Below are positions 18,095 to 25,561 of a stretch of DNA of 64,000 nt, piece by piece. The stretch covers positions 62,001-126,000 of the forward strand of contig JAAQTN010000003.1 in the NCBI GenBank assembly GCA_011742915.1, read 5' to 3'. A model generated the notes under the pieces. The model made no database searches. It worked only from the letters and a program-made list of their open reading frames with translations, and had not been told where the DNA came from. Each line of letters starts with the position of its first letter. The stretch's first letter is position 1. Source of the stretch: Billgrantia desiderata. GTDB lineage: Bacteria; Pseudomonadota; Gammaproteobacteria; Pseudomonadales; Halomonadaceae. The position numbers were made by a program, and so were the translations under genes.

Positions 18095-18577
18095 TCAACG
18101 TTCCTGGCGCGCCATGCGCTCGAAGCGCGCCAGCCATTCGCCGAGCCGGCCCTGGGCCAGACCCTCCTCGCGGCTGTCGAGCAGGTTCTTGACCATCAGG
18201 CCGAGCTCGGTGTCGCCCTCGATCACCAGGCGGCGCTGGAAGAACAGGGCGTCGGGATCCTCGCGCCGGGTCGCCAGGCACAGGAATTCGCGCCAGCCGC
18301 CGCGAATGGTGGCCTCTCCCAGCTCCGGGCTGAGCCGGAAGCGCTCCTCTTCGAGAGTCAGCGTCAGTGCCACGCCCAGGTCCTCGATGTGCAGCGAGAT
18401 ACGCCGCCCTTCGAGCACATCGAACTCGCCCTCGGCCAGGGGTTCGGCGAAGGTGCGGTTGAGCAGCGGCTCGATCAGCTGGCGCTTCAGGACAAGCGGC
18501 ACGCGGGGGTCGATGGCGCGAATCAGGCGGGTCGGGGCGGGCGGACGTGGCAAGCGCGACAGGGATAGCGGAAGCAT
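18095..18577 (-). CDS. ubiT: UbiT, SCP2-domain factor of O2-independent ubiquinone synthesis
   Basis: 160 residues from an ATG preceded by CCGGAGAG. The SCP2 lipid-binding domain ends with REDPDALFFQRRLVIEGDTE, nearly identical to E. coli UbiT (YhbT). UbiT binds isoprenoid quinone intermediates and works with UbiU and UbiV (genes at 0.4-2.3 kb). An FNR/DNR-type box lies about 100 bp upstream. The gene precedes nrdJa, so anaerobic quinone synthesis and oxygen-independent DNA precursor synthesis are again neighbours. Confidence 0.93.
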   Translation of the reverse strand: MLPLSLSRLPRPPAPTRLIRAIDPRVPLVLKRQLIEPLLNRTFAEPLAEGEFDVLEGRRISLHIEDLGVALTLTLEEERFRLSPELGEATIRGGWREFLCLATRREDPDALFFQRRLVIEGDTELGLMVKNLLDSREEGLAQGRLGEWLARFERMARQER

Positions 18578-18667
18578 AGCGACTCTCCGGTGGAGCGAAC
18601 CCATGGATTCGGTGCGGCCAGGTGGCCATGAAACCGATCATCCTAAGCTCGACGCCGCCTGCCTGCA

Positions 18668-18681
18668 CTGATATGCGTCAA
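18668..18681. promoter_or_regulatory. FNR/DNR-type box upstream of ubiT
   Basis: CTGATATGCGTCAA fits TTGAY-N4-RTCAA at 13 of 14 positions. It is centred 97 bp upstream of the ubiT ATG, in the 223-bp gap to norR, which otherwise holds no gene. Together with the ubiU box it suggests one regulator for all ubiTUV genes. Confidence 0.55.
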
Positions 18682-18800
18682 GCCTGTGCCAACGCCCCGA
18701 CCGGGGCCTTGGCTACCATATCTAGACCACCGCTACCGATCAAGCACTATATGTATGGCCTTTGCTAACGCTGTCTCTTGACTTTTAGACCTTCCGATAA

Positions 18801-20345
18801 CTACTTGATCCCCAAGCGGCGCGCCAGCTTGTGCAGATTGCTGGGGTCCACGGCGAGGCGGCGGGCGGCATTCGCCCAGTGGCCGTCGCACGCCGCCAGG
18901 GCCTGGCGAATCGCCCATCGCTGGGTGTCTTCGACCTGACGGCGTAGCGGTTCGATGTCGTGCGTCGCCAACGCCTGGGTATCGGGTGCGCGGGAATCGG
19001 CTTTCAACGGTGCGCCCTTCAACGTTTCGCCATGCGACAGGTCGAGCCACTCGGGCTGAAGGGTGACGATGTCGTCGCGCCGGGCGCCGTGGCCCAGCGC
19101 CTTGATCGCCGCCCGGCTGATCACGTGTTCCAGCTCGCGCACGTTGCCCGGCCAGCGGTAGCCCAGCAGCGCCGTCTCGGCCGTCGGTGCCAGGCGCAGG
19201 CTGCGCACGCCGAGTCGGGCGCGGTTGATCTCGAGGAAGTGTCCGGCCAGCACCAGCACGTCGCTGCCGCGCTCACGCAGCGGCGGAATGGCGACGGGAT
19301 AGACCGACAGCCGATGGTAGAGATCGGCGCGGAACAGGCCGTCGCGCACACCGTCGGCCAGTTGGCGGTTGGTGGCGGCGATGATGCGAACGTCGACCCG
19401 GCGCGGGGTGTCCTCGCCCAGGCGCTGCACCTCGCCGTTGTGCAGCGCACGCAGCAGCTTGGCCTGGATCGCCAGCGGCAGCTCGCCCACCTCGTCGAGG
19501 AACAGCGTGCCGCCGTCGGCGGCCTCGAAGCGCCCCGCCCGATCCGCCGTGGCGCCGGAGAAGGCCCCCTTGACGTGACCGAACAGCTCGCTCTCGGCCA
19601 GGGTCTCGGGCAACGCCGCGCAGTTGACCTGCACCAGCGGCTGATCGCGCCGCGGCGAGCGCTGGTGCAGGCGCCGGGCGAACAGCTCCTTGCCCACCCC
19701 GGTCTCGCCCATCAGCAGTACCGGCAGGTCCGATTCCGCCACCACGTCGAGCTCGTGCAGCAGGCGCTGCAGTTCGGCGCTGTGGCCGAGGATCTCGCCG
19801 CCCTCGCCCGATTCGACATGGGCGATGCTGCCATGGCCCGCCATGCGCAGCGCACGCACCTCCTGTTCCAGGCGCGAGACGCGCACTGCAGCCTCCACCA
19901 GCAGCGCATAGCGCTCCAGCGCCGTACAGGCGGTCTCGTCGAAGGTACCCGCCACCAGCGCATCCAGGGTCAGCACGCCCCACGGCTCGCCCTCCACGTG
20001 CAGGCTGATGCCCATGCAGTCGTGCACGTGCAGCGGCTCCCCCGGCTGCTGTTCGACCAGGCCGTCGTAGGGGTCGGGCAGGCTGGAGTCCGGTGGGAAC
20101 AGGGTCGAGCGCCGACTGGTGAGGATGGCGGCCAGGCGCGGATGGCGCGCCACCTCGAAGCGCCGCCCCAGTGCCTCGCGCACCAGCCCCTCAACCGCCA
20201 CCGGCGCCAGCACGTCCTGCTGAAGCTGCAGCAGGCACACCGCACCGCAGCGAAAGCCTTCGCGCAGGGTGCGGACCAGGCGCTGCAGACGCACGGCGCT
20301 GGGCAGATCGGCGGTCAGGTCGGCCAGCAGGGAATCATCGAGCAT
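18801..20345 (-). CDS. norR: NorR, nitric-oxide-responsive sigma-54 activator
   Basis: 514 residues. Order: N-terminal GAF domain that senses NO at a non-haem iron (residues 1-170), AAA+ domain (about 190-420) with GETGVGKE Walker A and the sigma-54 contact loop as GAFSGA, then a C-terminal Fis-type helix-turn-helix ([20 protein letters not shown]). The stretch [16 protein letters not shown] and [12 protein letters not shown] is typical of NorR. The ATG at 20345 is adjacent to the first of three NorR sites; an in-frame start 13 codons earlier would lie inside them. The gene is divergent from ytfE, its evident target. Confidence 0.95.
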   Translation of the reverse strand: MLDDSLLADLTADLPSAVRLQRLVRTLREGFRCGAVCLLQLQQDVLAPVAVEGLVREALGRRFEVARHPRLAAILTSRRSTLFPPDSSLPDPYDGLVEQQPGEPLHVHDCMGISLHVEGEPWGVLTLDALVAGTFDETACTALERYALLVEAAVRVSRLEQEVRALRMAGHGSIAHVESGEGGEILGHSAELQRLLHELDVVAESDLPVLLMGETGVGKELFARRLHQRSPRRDQPLVQVNCAALPETLAESELFGHVKGAFSGATADRAGRFEAADGGTLFLDEVGELPLAIQAKLLRALHNGEVQRLGEDTPRRVDVRIIAATNRQLADGVRDGLFRADLYHRLSVYPVAIPPLRERGSDVLVLAGHFLEINRARLGVRSLRLAPTAETALLGYRWPGNVRELEHVISRAAIKALGHGARRDDIVTLQPEWLDLSHGETLKGAPLKADSRAPDTQALATHDIEPLRRQVEDTQRWAIRQALAACDGHWANAARRLAVDPSNLHKLARRLGIK

Positions 20346-20402
20346 GGTTAATAATACCTCTAAGGGTAAATTAAACCCTATCACGATGAGGTAAATTTAA
20401 CC
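20346..20402. promoter_or_regulatory. Three NorR enhancer sites (GT-N7-AC) between norR and ytfE
   Basis: Three 13-bp elements of the form GGT-N7-ACC occur in a row: GGTTAATAATACC (20346-20358), GGTAAATTAAACC (20365-20377) and GGTAAATTTAACC (20390-20402). NorR binds GT-N7-AC, and the E. coli norVW enhancer also has three copies. Spacing, number and the divergent norR gene make this a confident assignment. Confidence 0.88.
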
Positions 20403-20443
20403 ATCTTCACCGCATGCCATTGAAAAACAAACAATAAAAAACA

Positions 20444-20459
20444 TGGCACGCCGCTTGCT
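20444..20459 (+). promoter_or_regulatory. Sigma-54 promoter of ytfE
   Basis: TGGCACGCCGCTTGCT matches the -24/-12 consensus TGGCACG-N4-TTGCW with correct GG to GC spacing. It lies 42 bp downstream of the last NorR site and 38 bp upstream of the ytfE ATG. An AT-rich stretch between sites and promoter would ease DNA looping. Confidence 0.9.
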
Positions 20460-20497
20460 CTATACAGGTGGCATCCCCAATTGCAGAGGAACGTCAC

Positions 20498-21154
20498 ATG
20501 AACCTGTCCGATCAGACCGTTGGCCGTATCGCCCTGTCGCTGCCCGGCGCGACCCGCATCTTTCATACCTACAACATCGACTTCTGCTGCGGCGGGCGTA
20601 TCAGCCTGCGCCAGGCCGCCGAGCGCGCCGGCCTGCATGTCGACAAGCTGGTTGCCGAACTCGAGGCGCTGCCGGCCGCCAGCAGCGAGCAGCGCGACTG
20701 GCGTGAGGCCAGCAACGACGAGCTGATCGAGCACATCCTGACCCGCTACCACGACGTGCACCGTCAGCAGCTGCCCGAGCTGATCCGCATGGCACGGCGG
20801 GTGGAACAGGTTCACGGCGACCGCGAGAGCTGCCCCAACGGGCTGGCCGACCTGCTGATGGACATTCACCAGGAGATGGAAAGCCACATGCAGAAGGAGG
20901 AGCAGATCCTGTTTCCCATGCTGCGCAGCGGCCTGGGCGCCCAGGCCCAGGGGCCGATCGCGGTGATGCGCCACGAGCACGACGACCACGGCGAGAACCT
21001 GGAGCAGGTGATGCTGCTCACCGACGACATCACCCCACCCAAGGGCGCCTGCACCACTTGGCGCGCCCTCTACACTGGCCTGCGTGAGTTCCGCGAGGAC
21101 CTGATGGAGCACATTCATCTGGAGAACAATCTGCTGTTCGAGCGCGCCGGCTGA
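20498..21154 (+). CDS. ytfE: YtfE/Ric, diiron protein for repair of nitrosylated iron-sulfur clusters
   Basis: 218 residues. The N-terminal ScdA_N motif HTYNIDFCCGGRISLRQAA is followed by a hemerythrin-like domain whose metal-binding residues sit in HILTRYHDVHRQQLPELI, HQEMESHMQKEEQILFP and MRHEHDDHGENL. YtfE (Ric, DnrN) helps repair iron centres after nitric-oxide damage. It is preceded by GAGGAACGTCAC. Control by divergent NorR through the sigma-54 promoter is shown by the sequence; norV-type reductase genes are absent here. Confidence 0.93.
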   Translation: MNLSDQTVGRIALSLPGATRIFHTYNIDFCCGGRISLRQAAERAGLHVDKLVAELEALPAASSEQRDWREASNDELIEHILTRYHDVHRQQLPELIRMARRVEQVHGDRESCPNGLADLLMDIHQEMESHMQKEEQILFPMLRSGLGAQAQGPIAVMRHEHDDHGENLEQVMLLTDDITPPKGACTTWRALYTGLREFREDLMEHIHLENNLLFERAG

Positions 21155-21167
21155 GGAAGTACACCCG

Positions 21168-21210
21168 CCGAAACGCAAACGGCGCCCCGCGGGGCGCCGT
21201 TGTGTTTCGG
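21168..21210. terminator. Bidirectional terminator between ytfE and hemN
   Basis: A perfect stem AACGGCGCCCC / GGGGCGCCGTT, extended outward by CCGAAAC / GTTTCGG, lies between the two convergent genes. It can stop transcription from both sides. Confidence 0.7.
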
Positions 21211-21218
21211 TGGGTAGA

Positions 21219-22604
21219 TTAGACGGTGCGCGAGAAGCGCCCTTCATTGGGCTTCAGGTAGGCGTCGAAGGCCATGGCCATGTTGCGCATCATCAGGCGG
21301 CCGGCGGGCAGCACTTCGATGGCGTCGGCGCCTATGGTCAGCAGACCGTCAGCCTGCATCTCCTCGAGCTGGGCGAGAGCCTCGGCGAAGTAGTCGCGAA
21401 AGACGATGTCGTGGCGCGCCTCGATATTGGCGAAGTCAATGCGCCCGTGGCACATCAGGGCGTTGATCACGTCGCGGCGCAGGCGGTCGTCGTCGTTGAG
21501 CCGATAGCCGCGCATCACCGGCAGGCGCCCCTCCTCCAGGCGCGCCTGGTACTGGGCGGTCTCCTTGACGTTCTGGCTGTAGCTGTCGCCGACCTTGCCG
21601 ATGGAGGTGATGCCCAGGCCGATCATGTCGCAGTCGGCGTGGGTGGAGTAGCCCTGGAAGTTGCGCTGCAGGGTGCCGTTCTCCCTGGCCAGGGTCAGCT
21701 CGTCGTCGGGCAGGGCGAAGTGATCCATGCCGATGTAGACGTAGCCGGCGGCGGTGAGGCGGCGAATGGTGAGCTCGAGAAGCTCCAGCTTGCGCTCCGG
21801 CGGCGGCATGTCCTCGGGGCGGATCAGCCGCTGGGCCTTGAACAGCTCGGGCAGGTGGGCGTAGCTGTAGCTGGCGATGCGGTCGGGGCGCAGGGCAATG
21901 ATCTTGTCGAGGGTGGCGTCGAAACTCGCCACCGTCTGCAGCGGCAGGCCGTAGATCAGGTCCACGCTGACCGACTGGAAGCCGGCCTCGCGAGCGGCGG
22001 CCACCAGCTCGACCACCTGCTCCTCGCTCTGCAGGCGGTTGACCGCCTTCTGCACGTTGGTGTCGAAATCCTGCACGCCGAAGCTCAGGCGGTTGAAGCC
22101 CAGGTCGTGCAGCTCATGGATCTGCGCCGGCGTGACCGTGCGCGGATCCACCTCCAGCGAGAACTCGCGCTCCTCCACCGGGGCGAAATGGAACGCCTCG
22201 TCGAGGGCCGCCATCAGCTCGCCGAGCTGGGCGTTGCTCAGGTAGGTGGGCGTGCCGCCACCCAGATGCAGCTGGGTCATGCGCCGAGTCTCGTCGAACA
22301 GCGCGCCCTGCACGCCGATCTCCTGCTTCAGCCAGCTCAGATACTCCGCCGCCCGCTCGGTGTTGTGGGTGATGATCTTGTTGCAGGCGCAGTAGTAGCA
22401 CAGGCTCTTGCAGAACGGGATGTGCACGTAGACCGACAGCGGCTTGGGCGAGGCGACGCGGTTGCTGCGCTCGGCGGCGGCGCGGTAGTCGTCCTCGGCG
22501 AAGGCCGCATGGAACTGAGGCGCCGTCGGGTAGGAGGTATAACGGGGCCCGGGGCGGTCGTACTTCTCCACCAGGGGGCGATTGAACAGCAGCTCGTCTT
22601 GCAT
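21219..22604 (-). CDS. hemN: Oxygen-independent coproporphyrinogen III oxidase
   Basis: 461 residues. Starts MQDELLFNRPLVEKYDRPGPRYTSYPTAPQF, has the radical-SAM motif FCKSLCYYCACN (CX3CX2C), the GGGTPT SAM motif and RNFQGYSTHADCDMIGLG. It makes protoporphyrinogen precursor without oxygen, supporting the heavy haem demand of NirS, NosR-linked cytochromes and the c-type proteins encoded here. A near-perfect FNR/DNR box lies about 110 bp upstream, inside the 3' end of nnrS. Confidence 0.95.
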   Translation of the reverse strand: MQDELLFNRPLVEKYDRPGPRYTSYPTAPQFHAAFAEDDYRAAAERSNRVASPKPLSVYVHIPFCKSLCYYCACNKIITHNTERAAEYLSWLKQEIGVQGALFDETRRMTQLHLGGGTPTYLSNAQLGELMAALDEAFHFAPVEEREFSLEVDPRTVTPAQIHELHDLGFNRLSFGVQDFDTNVQKAVNRLQSEEQVVELVAAAREAGFQSVSVDLIYGLPLQTVASFDATLDKIIALRPDRIASYSYAHLPELFKAQRLIRPEDMPPPERKLELLELTIRRLTAAGYVYIGMDHFALPDDELTLARENGTLQRNFQGYSTHADCDMIGLGITSIGKVGDSYSQNVKETAQYQARLEEGRLPVMRGYRLNDDDRLRRDVINALMCHGRIDFANIEARHDIVFRDYFAEALAQLEEMQADGLLTIGADAIEVLPAGRLMMRNMAMAFDAYLKPNEGRFSRTV

Positions 22605-22674
22605 GATCGACTTCGACCTCTTGAAACCTCGGCATGGGGCTCGCCATGCCCAATGCCAGTGAGTATGACATCGG

Positions 22675-23892
22675 CTATCGCCAGCGTCTCGGCAGCTCGC
22701 CCCTCTCTTGTCCCGAGTCAAGTTTGCTTATCTCAGGCGACGGCAACCGGCGAATCCACACCCGCAGCCGCCAGGCCACCAGCAGCCAGCCCAGGCTCCA
22801 GGCCAGCGCCGAGGCCCACAGCAGCAGCAGCCAGGCACTGCCGGCTTCGATCGCCCACAGGCGAAGGACCGCCGCCGTAGCGAACAACCCGGCCAGCGGC
22901 AGCAGCGCTCGCTCCCGCTCCGGGCGACCTTTGGCACGCAGAATCACGTGGCGCAGCATGATGGCGCCGGCCAGGCTGCCCAGCGCTCCCACGGTGAAGG
23001 CGTGCAAGGCGGTGCTGGCATGCTGCGGCGCCCACCAGCTGCGCGCCAGCAGCACCAAACCGATGGCCAACCAGGCATAGCCCAGCATCAGTACCTGCAG
23101 GTCCGGCCGCTCGCGGCAGTCAAGCGGCCGCCAGTGCCAGATGCGGGTCAGCACCAGCAGGCCCGCCGCCAACACCAGCAAGGCCGCCAGCGGGCGCAGC
23201 AGATCGAGCAGCATGACAAAGGGCGCCAGCCCCAGCAGTACGATCAGCGCGGCTTCCAGGCGCGGCTGCACGCCTACCCCGGCCTGGCGAAACTCTCGCG
23301 TAAAGTAGCCGTTGACGGCCGGAACGATGACGCGACCGCCCATGAAGGTCATCAGCAGCACCAGCCACAGCACGCTCTGATGCATCAGCGGCGCCGTGGT
23401 CGGCATGTCGTCGAGATAACGCCAGGTCAGGGTCACCACCGCCAGCAGGCAGATCATGCCCAGCAACGGCGAGAGCAGCCGGTTGCGCCACTTCTTGGCG
23501 GCAATGAAGCGCGGCACCAGGCGCCCGGCCACCCACAGCGCGAAGGCGCCATCGGCCAGCGAGGCCACCACCGCGCCTGGCCAGGTCAGCACGCCCACTC
23601 GTCCCAGCAGCCAGAGTGCCACCAGTACGGCCAGCTGGCGGCGTGGCACTGGCCCCAGCAGGTAGCCGGCGATCACCGCCAGGGCGAAGCCGAACAGCAT
23701 CTCCCGCGCATGCGCCGCCGGTGTCGCCAGCTGCACCACCGCCCAGCCGTGATAGAGCGCCAGCAGCGAGAGCGGCACCATCAGGGCGGCATGCAAGGCC
23801 GCCAAGGGGAACAGCCAGCGCCAGGCCGGGAGACGCGACTCCCCCGCTTGGGGGCCTGGGGCTAACGTAGACTTGGCAAAGTTTCTAAACAT
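22675..23892 (-). CDS. nnrS: NnrS, membrane haem-copper protein of the nitric-oxide response
   Basis: 405 residues with about twelve hydrophobic segments. FAL...IAGYLLGPVPRRQLAVL, TFMGGRVIVPAVNGYF and ALHAFTVGALGSLAGAIMLR are typical NnrS stretches including conserved histidines. NnrS relieves nitrosative stress in several denitrifiers. The start codon lies inside an NsrR-type palindrome, so repression by the nsrR product encoded 0.5 kb away, on the other strand, is likely. Confidence 0.9.
   Translation of the reverse strand: MFRNFAKSTLAPGPQAGESRLPAWRWLFPLAALHAALMVPLSLLALYHGWAVVQLATPAAHAREMLFGFALAVIAGYLLGPVPRRQLAVLVALWLLGRVGVLTWPGAVVASLADGAFALWVAGRLVPRFIAAKKWRNRLLSPLLGMICLLAVVTLTWRYLDDMPTTAPLMHQSVLWLVLLMTFMGGRVIVPAVNGYFTREFRQAGVGVQPRLEAALIVLLGLAPFVMLLDLLRPLAALLVLAAGLLVLTRIWHWRPLDCRERPDLQVLMLGYAWLAIGLVLLARSWWAPQHASTALHAFTVGALGSLAGAIMLRHVILRAKGRPERERALLPLAGLFATAAVLRLWAIEAGSAWLLLLWASALAWSLGWLLVAWRLRVWIRRLPSPEISKLDSGQERGELPRRWR
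22708..22721. promoter_or_regulatory. FNR/DNR-type box upstream of hemN, within nnrS
   Basis: On the minus strand TTGACTCGGGACAA matches TTGAY-N4-RTCAA except for one base. It is centred 110 bp upstream of hemN and lies in the last codons of nnrS. hemN is a standard FNR/DNR target in pseudomonads. Confidence 0.45.
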
Positions 23893-23910
23893 GTATATAA
23901 AATACTACTT
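23888..23910. promoter_or_regulatory. NsrR-type operator overlapping the nnrS start
   Basis: AACATGTATATAAAATACTACTT agrees with the NsrR consensus (AAGATGYATTT-N-AAATRCATCTT) at all but four of 23 positions. It covers the nnrS start codon and lies 48 bp upstream of the divergent DUF454 gene, which is followed by nsrR. Repression of both sides by NsrR is inferred. Confidence 0.65.
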
Positions 23911-23957
23911 AGAGTGAGCGCGCGAAACTGCGCCGCGGAAAATTTCGCGAGGGTGAC

Positions 23958-24380
23958 ATGAGAGAGTCCGCGCTACGCCTCGGCTGGCGAATGCTGGCCT
24001 ACGGTGCCATCGGCCTGGGGACCGCCGGGCTGGTGGTGCCGCTGCTGCCGACCACCCCCTTCCTGTTGGTGGCCGCCTGGGCGGCGCCCAAAGGCTCGCC
24101 GCGCCTGGCACGCTGGCTATGGCATCATCCTCGACTGGGCCCGCCGCTGCGGGCCTGGCGCGAACAGCGGGCCATTCCCAGAAGAACGAAGCCCGTCGCC
24201 GTCGCTCTGCTTGCTCTGAGTTGGCTGGTACTATGGCTCGGCGGTGCGCCCGGTTTCGTGCTGGGAACGACAGCGGTGATTTTCGGCTGTGTGGCCACCT
24301 TCATAGTGACGCGACCCGATGCCACAGCCCTACCCAACGCGAGCCAGCAACGAAGCAGTGTTATGATGAGAAGGTGTTAG
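23958..24380 (+). CDS. YbaN-family (DUF454) small membrane protein
   Basis: 140 residues. AYGAIGLGTAGLVVPLLPTTPFLLVAAW is the DUF454 signature, followed by a second hydrophobic pair (VALLALSWLVLWLGGAPGFVLGTTAVIFG). Function is unknown in the family. It lies between the NsrR operator and nsrR and so probably forms a short operon with nsrR; a role in the NO response is only suggested by position. Ribosome-binding site GAGGGTGAC precedes the ATG. Confidence 0.85.
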   Translation: MRESALRLGWRMLAYGAIGLGTAGLVVPLLPTTPFLLVAAWAAPKGSPRLARWLWHHPRLGPPLRAWREQRAIPRRTKPVAVALLALSWLVLWLGGAPGFVLGTTAVIFGCVATFIVTRPDATALPNASQQRSSVMMRRC

Positions 24381-24419
24381 CGCACTTCAATTGACGCCCA
24401 TCAAGACAGGCCGAACTTC

Positions 24420-24866
24420 ATGCATCTGACCCGTTACACCGACTATGCGCTGCGCGTTCTGCTCTACCTCGCCGTCAAAGGGGAAGAGCGAGCCACCATC
24501 CACGAGATCGCAGAGAGTTTCGGCGTTTCGCGCAACCATCTGATGAAGGTGGTTCAGGATCTCAGTCATCGCGGCTACATCACCACCATTCGCGGCAAGA
24601 ACGGCGGCCTGCTGCTCAATCGCCCCCCGGAGGAGATTACTTTGGGCGGGGTGGTACGCGACACCGAACATGAGCTCGGCCTGGTGGAGTGCTTCCGCGA
24701 TCACAACGAGTGCATCATCACGCCGGCCTGCCGGCTCAAGCCTATTCTCAATGAGGCGATGGGCGCTTTCATGGAAGTTCTGGACCGTTACACCCTTGCC
24801 GACATGCTCGGCAGGCGGCAGCCCCAACTCGCTCGCTTGATGCAGATCCCGACAGGCACTGCATAG
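24420..24866 (+). CDS. nsrR: NsrR, Rrf2-family nitric-oxide-sensing repressor
   Basis: 148 residues. The winged helix with MHLTRYTDYALRVLLYLAVK and SRNHLMKVVQDLS is followed by the three cluster cysteines at 91, 98 and 104 in CFRDHNECIITPACRL. The [Fe-S] cluster reacts with NO and releases DNA. Likely targets in this window are nnrS and its own transcript through the 23-bp palindrome at 23.9 kb. Confidence 0.93.
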   Translation: MHLTRYTDYALRVLLYLAVKGEERATIHEIAESFGVSRNHLMKVVQDLSHRGYITTIRGKNGGLLLNRPPEEITLGGVVRDTEHELGLVECFRDHNECIITPACRLKPILNEAMGAFMEVLDRYTLADMLGRRQPQLARLMQIPTGTA

Positions 24867-24963
24867 ATATGCCAAAATCCGCTTTGGCTGCAAATCGAGG
24901 CCAGCCACCGAGTGGAAGTAAAAACGACTGGCTTCACCGTGAATCAAGCATAAGGAGAAACCC

Positions 24964-25275
24964 ATGAAGAAACTTACCGCCGCCCTGCTTGCCGGCTCCG
25001 CCGCCCTGGCCTTCGCCACCGCGGCCCAGGCCGAGCCCGATGGCGAGGCGATCTACAACCAGGCGTGCATGGCGTGCCACATGACCGGCGCCGCCGGCGC
25101 TCCTATCAAGGGCGACGAAGCCGCCTGGGCCGAGCGCCTCGAGCAAGGCATGGACACCCTGTATGCCCACTCCATCGACGGTATCGGCGCCATGCCGCCG
25201 AAGGGTGGCCACGCCAACCTGAGCGACGAGGAAGTGAAGGCCGCCGTCGACTTCATGCTCGAGCCGGTGCTCTAA
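24964..25275 (+). CDS. Small periplasmic monohaem cytochrome c (cytochrome c5 type)
   Basis: 103 residues. Signal peptide MKKLTAALLAGSAALAFATAAQA, haem motif CMACH at about residue 35, and a GIGAMPPKGGHANLSD stretch supplying the methionine ligand, as in cytochrome c5. It is 97 bp downstream of nsrR and 290 bp upstream of nosR; a hairpin separates it from nos. It could carry electrons to NirS or NosZ, which is inference from position. Confidence 0.85.
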   Translation: MKKLTAALLAGSAALAFATAAQAEPDGEAIYNQACMACHMTGAAGAPIKGDEAAWAERLEQGMDTLYAHSIDGIGAMPPKGGHANLSDEEVKAAVDFMLEPVL

Positions 25276-25318
25276 CGCTCTTCGCGACTCGCGACCAGCG
25301 GTGGCCTGCCCACCATCC

Positions 25319-25342
25319 AGCGGGGCGCTAGTGCGCCCCGCT
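25319..25342 (+). terminator. Hairpin after the cytochrome c gene
   Basis: Inverted repeat AGCGGGGCGC / GCGCCCCGCT with loop TAGT, 43 bp after the cytochrome stop. It isolates the nos promoter from upstream transcription. No strong T-run follows. Confidence 0.55.
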
Positions 25343-25410
25343 GCGCCCTCCTCCTTCAGCGCATCGAGCGCCTCCAAGACACGTAACCCTTTGGGATTAC
25401 TCCCTCCGGC

Positions 25411-25445
25411 TTGACCTGGGTCACACCGGGCATGACCCAAGTCAA
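25411..25445. promoter_or_regulatory. Two tandem FNR/DNR-type boxes upstream of nosR
   Basis: TTGACCTGGGTCAC (25411-25424) and ATGACCCAAGTCAA (25432-25445) each match TTGAY-N4-RTCAA at 13 of 14 positions, with centres 21 bp apart on the same helix face. They lie about 120-150 bp before nosR. DNR-type proteins activate nos operons through such boxes; the duplicate may allow two factors or cooperative binding. Confidence 0.75.
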
Positions 25446-25561
25446 TTAAGACCAAGCGGTCAACTGGCATGATGGGCAACAACACATAAGCAACATTTCA
25501 AATGCATGTTCTTGGCAGCTCCCTTCCCTGGCCTCGAACACGCACTTGATAAGGAATGCCC

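Noticed and set aside
25556..25561. nosR start at ATG 25556
   Set aside because: The AAGGA ribosome-binding site abuts it directly; the ATG at 25562 has correct spacing.
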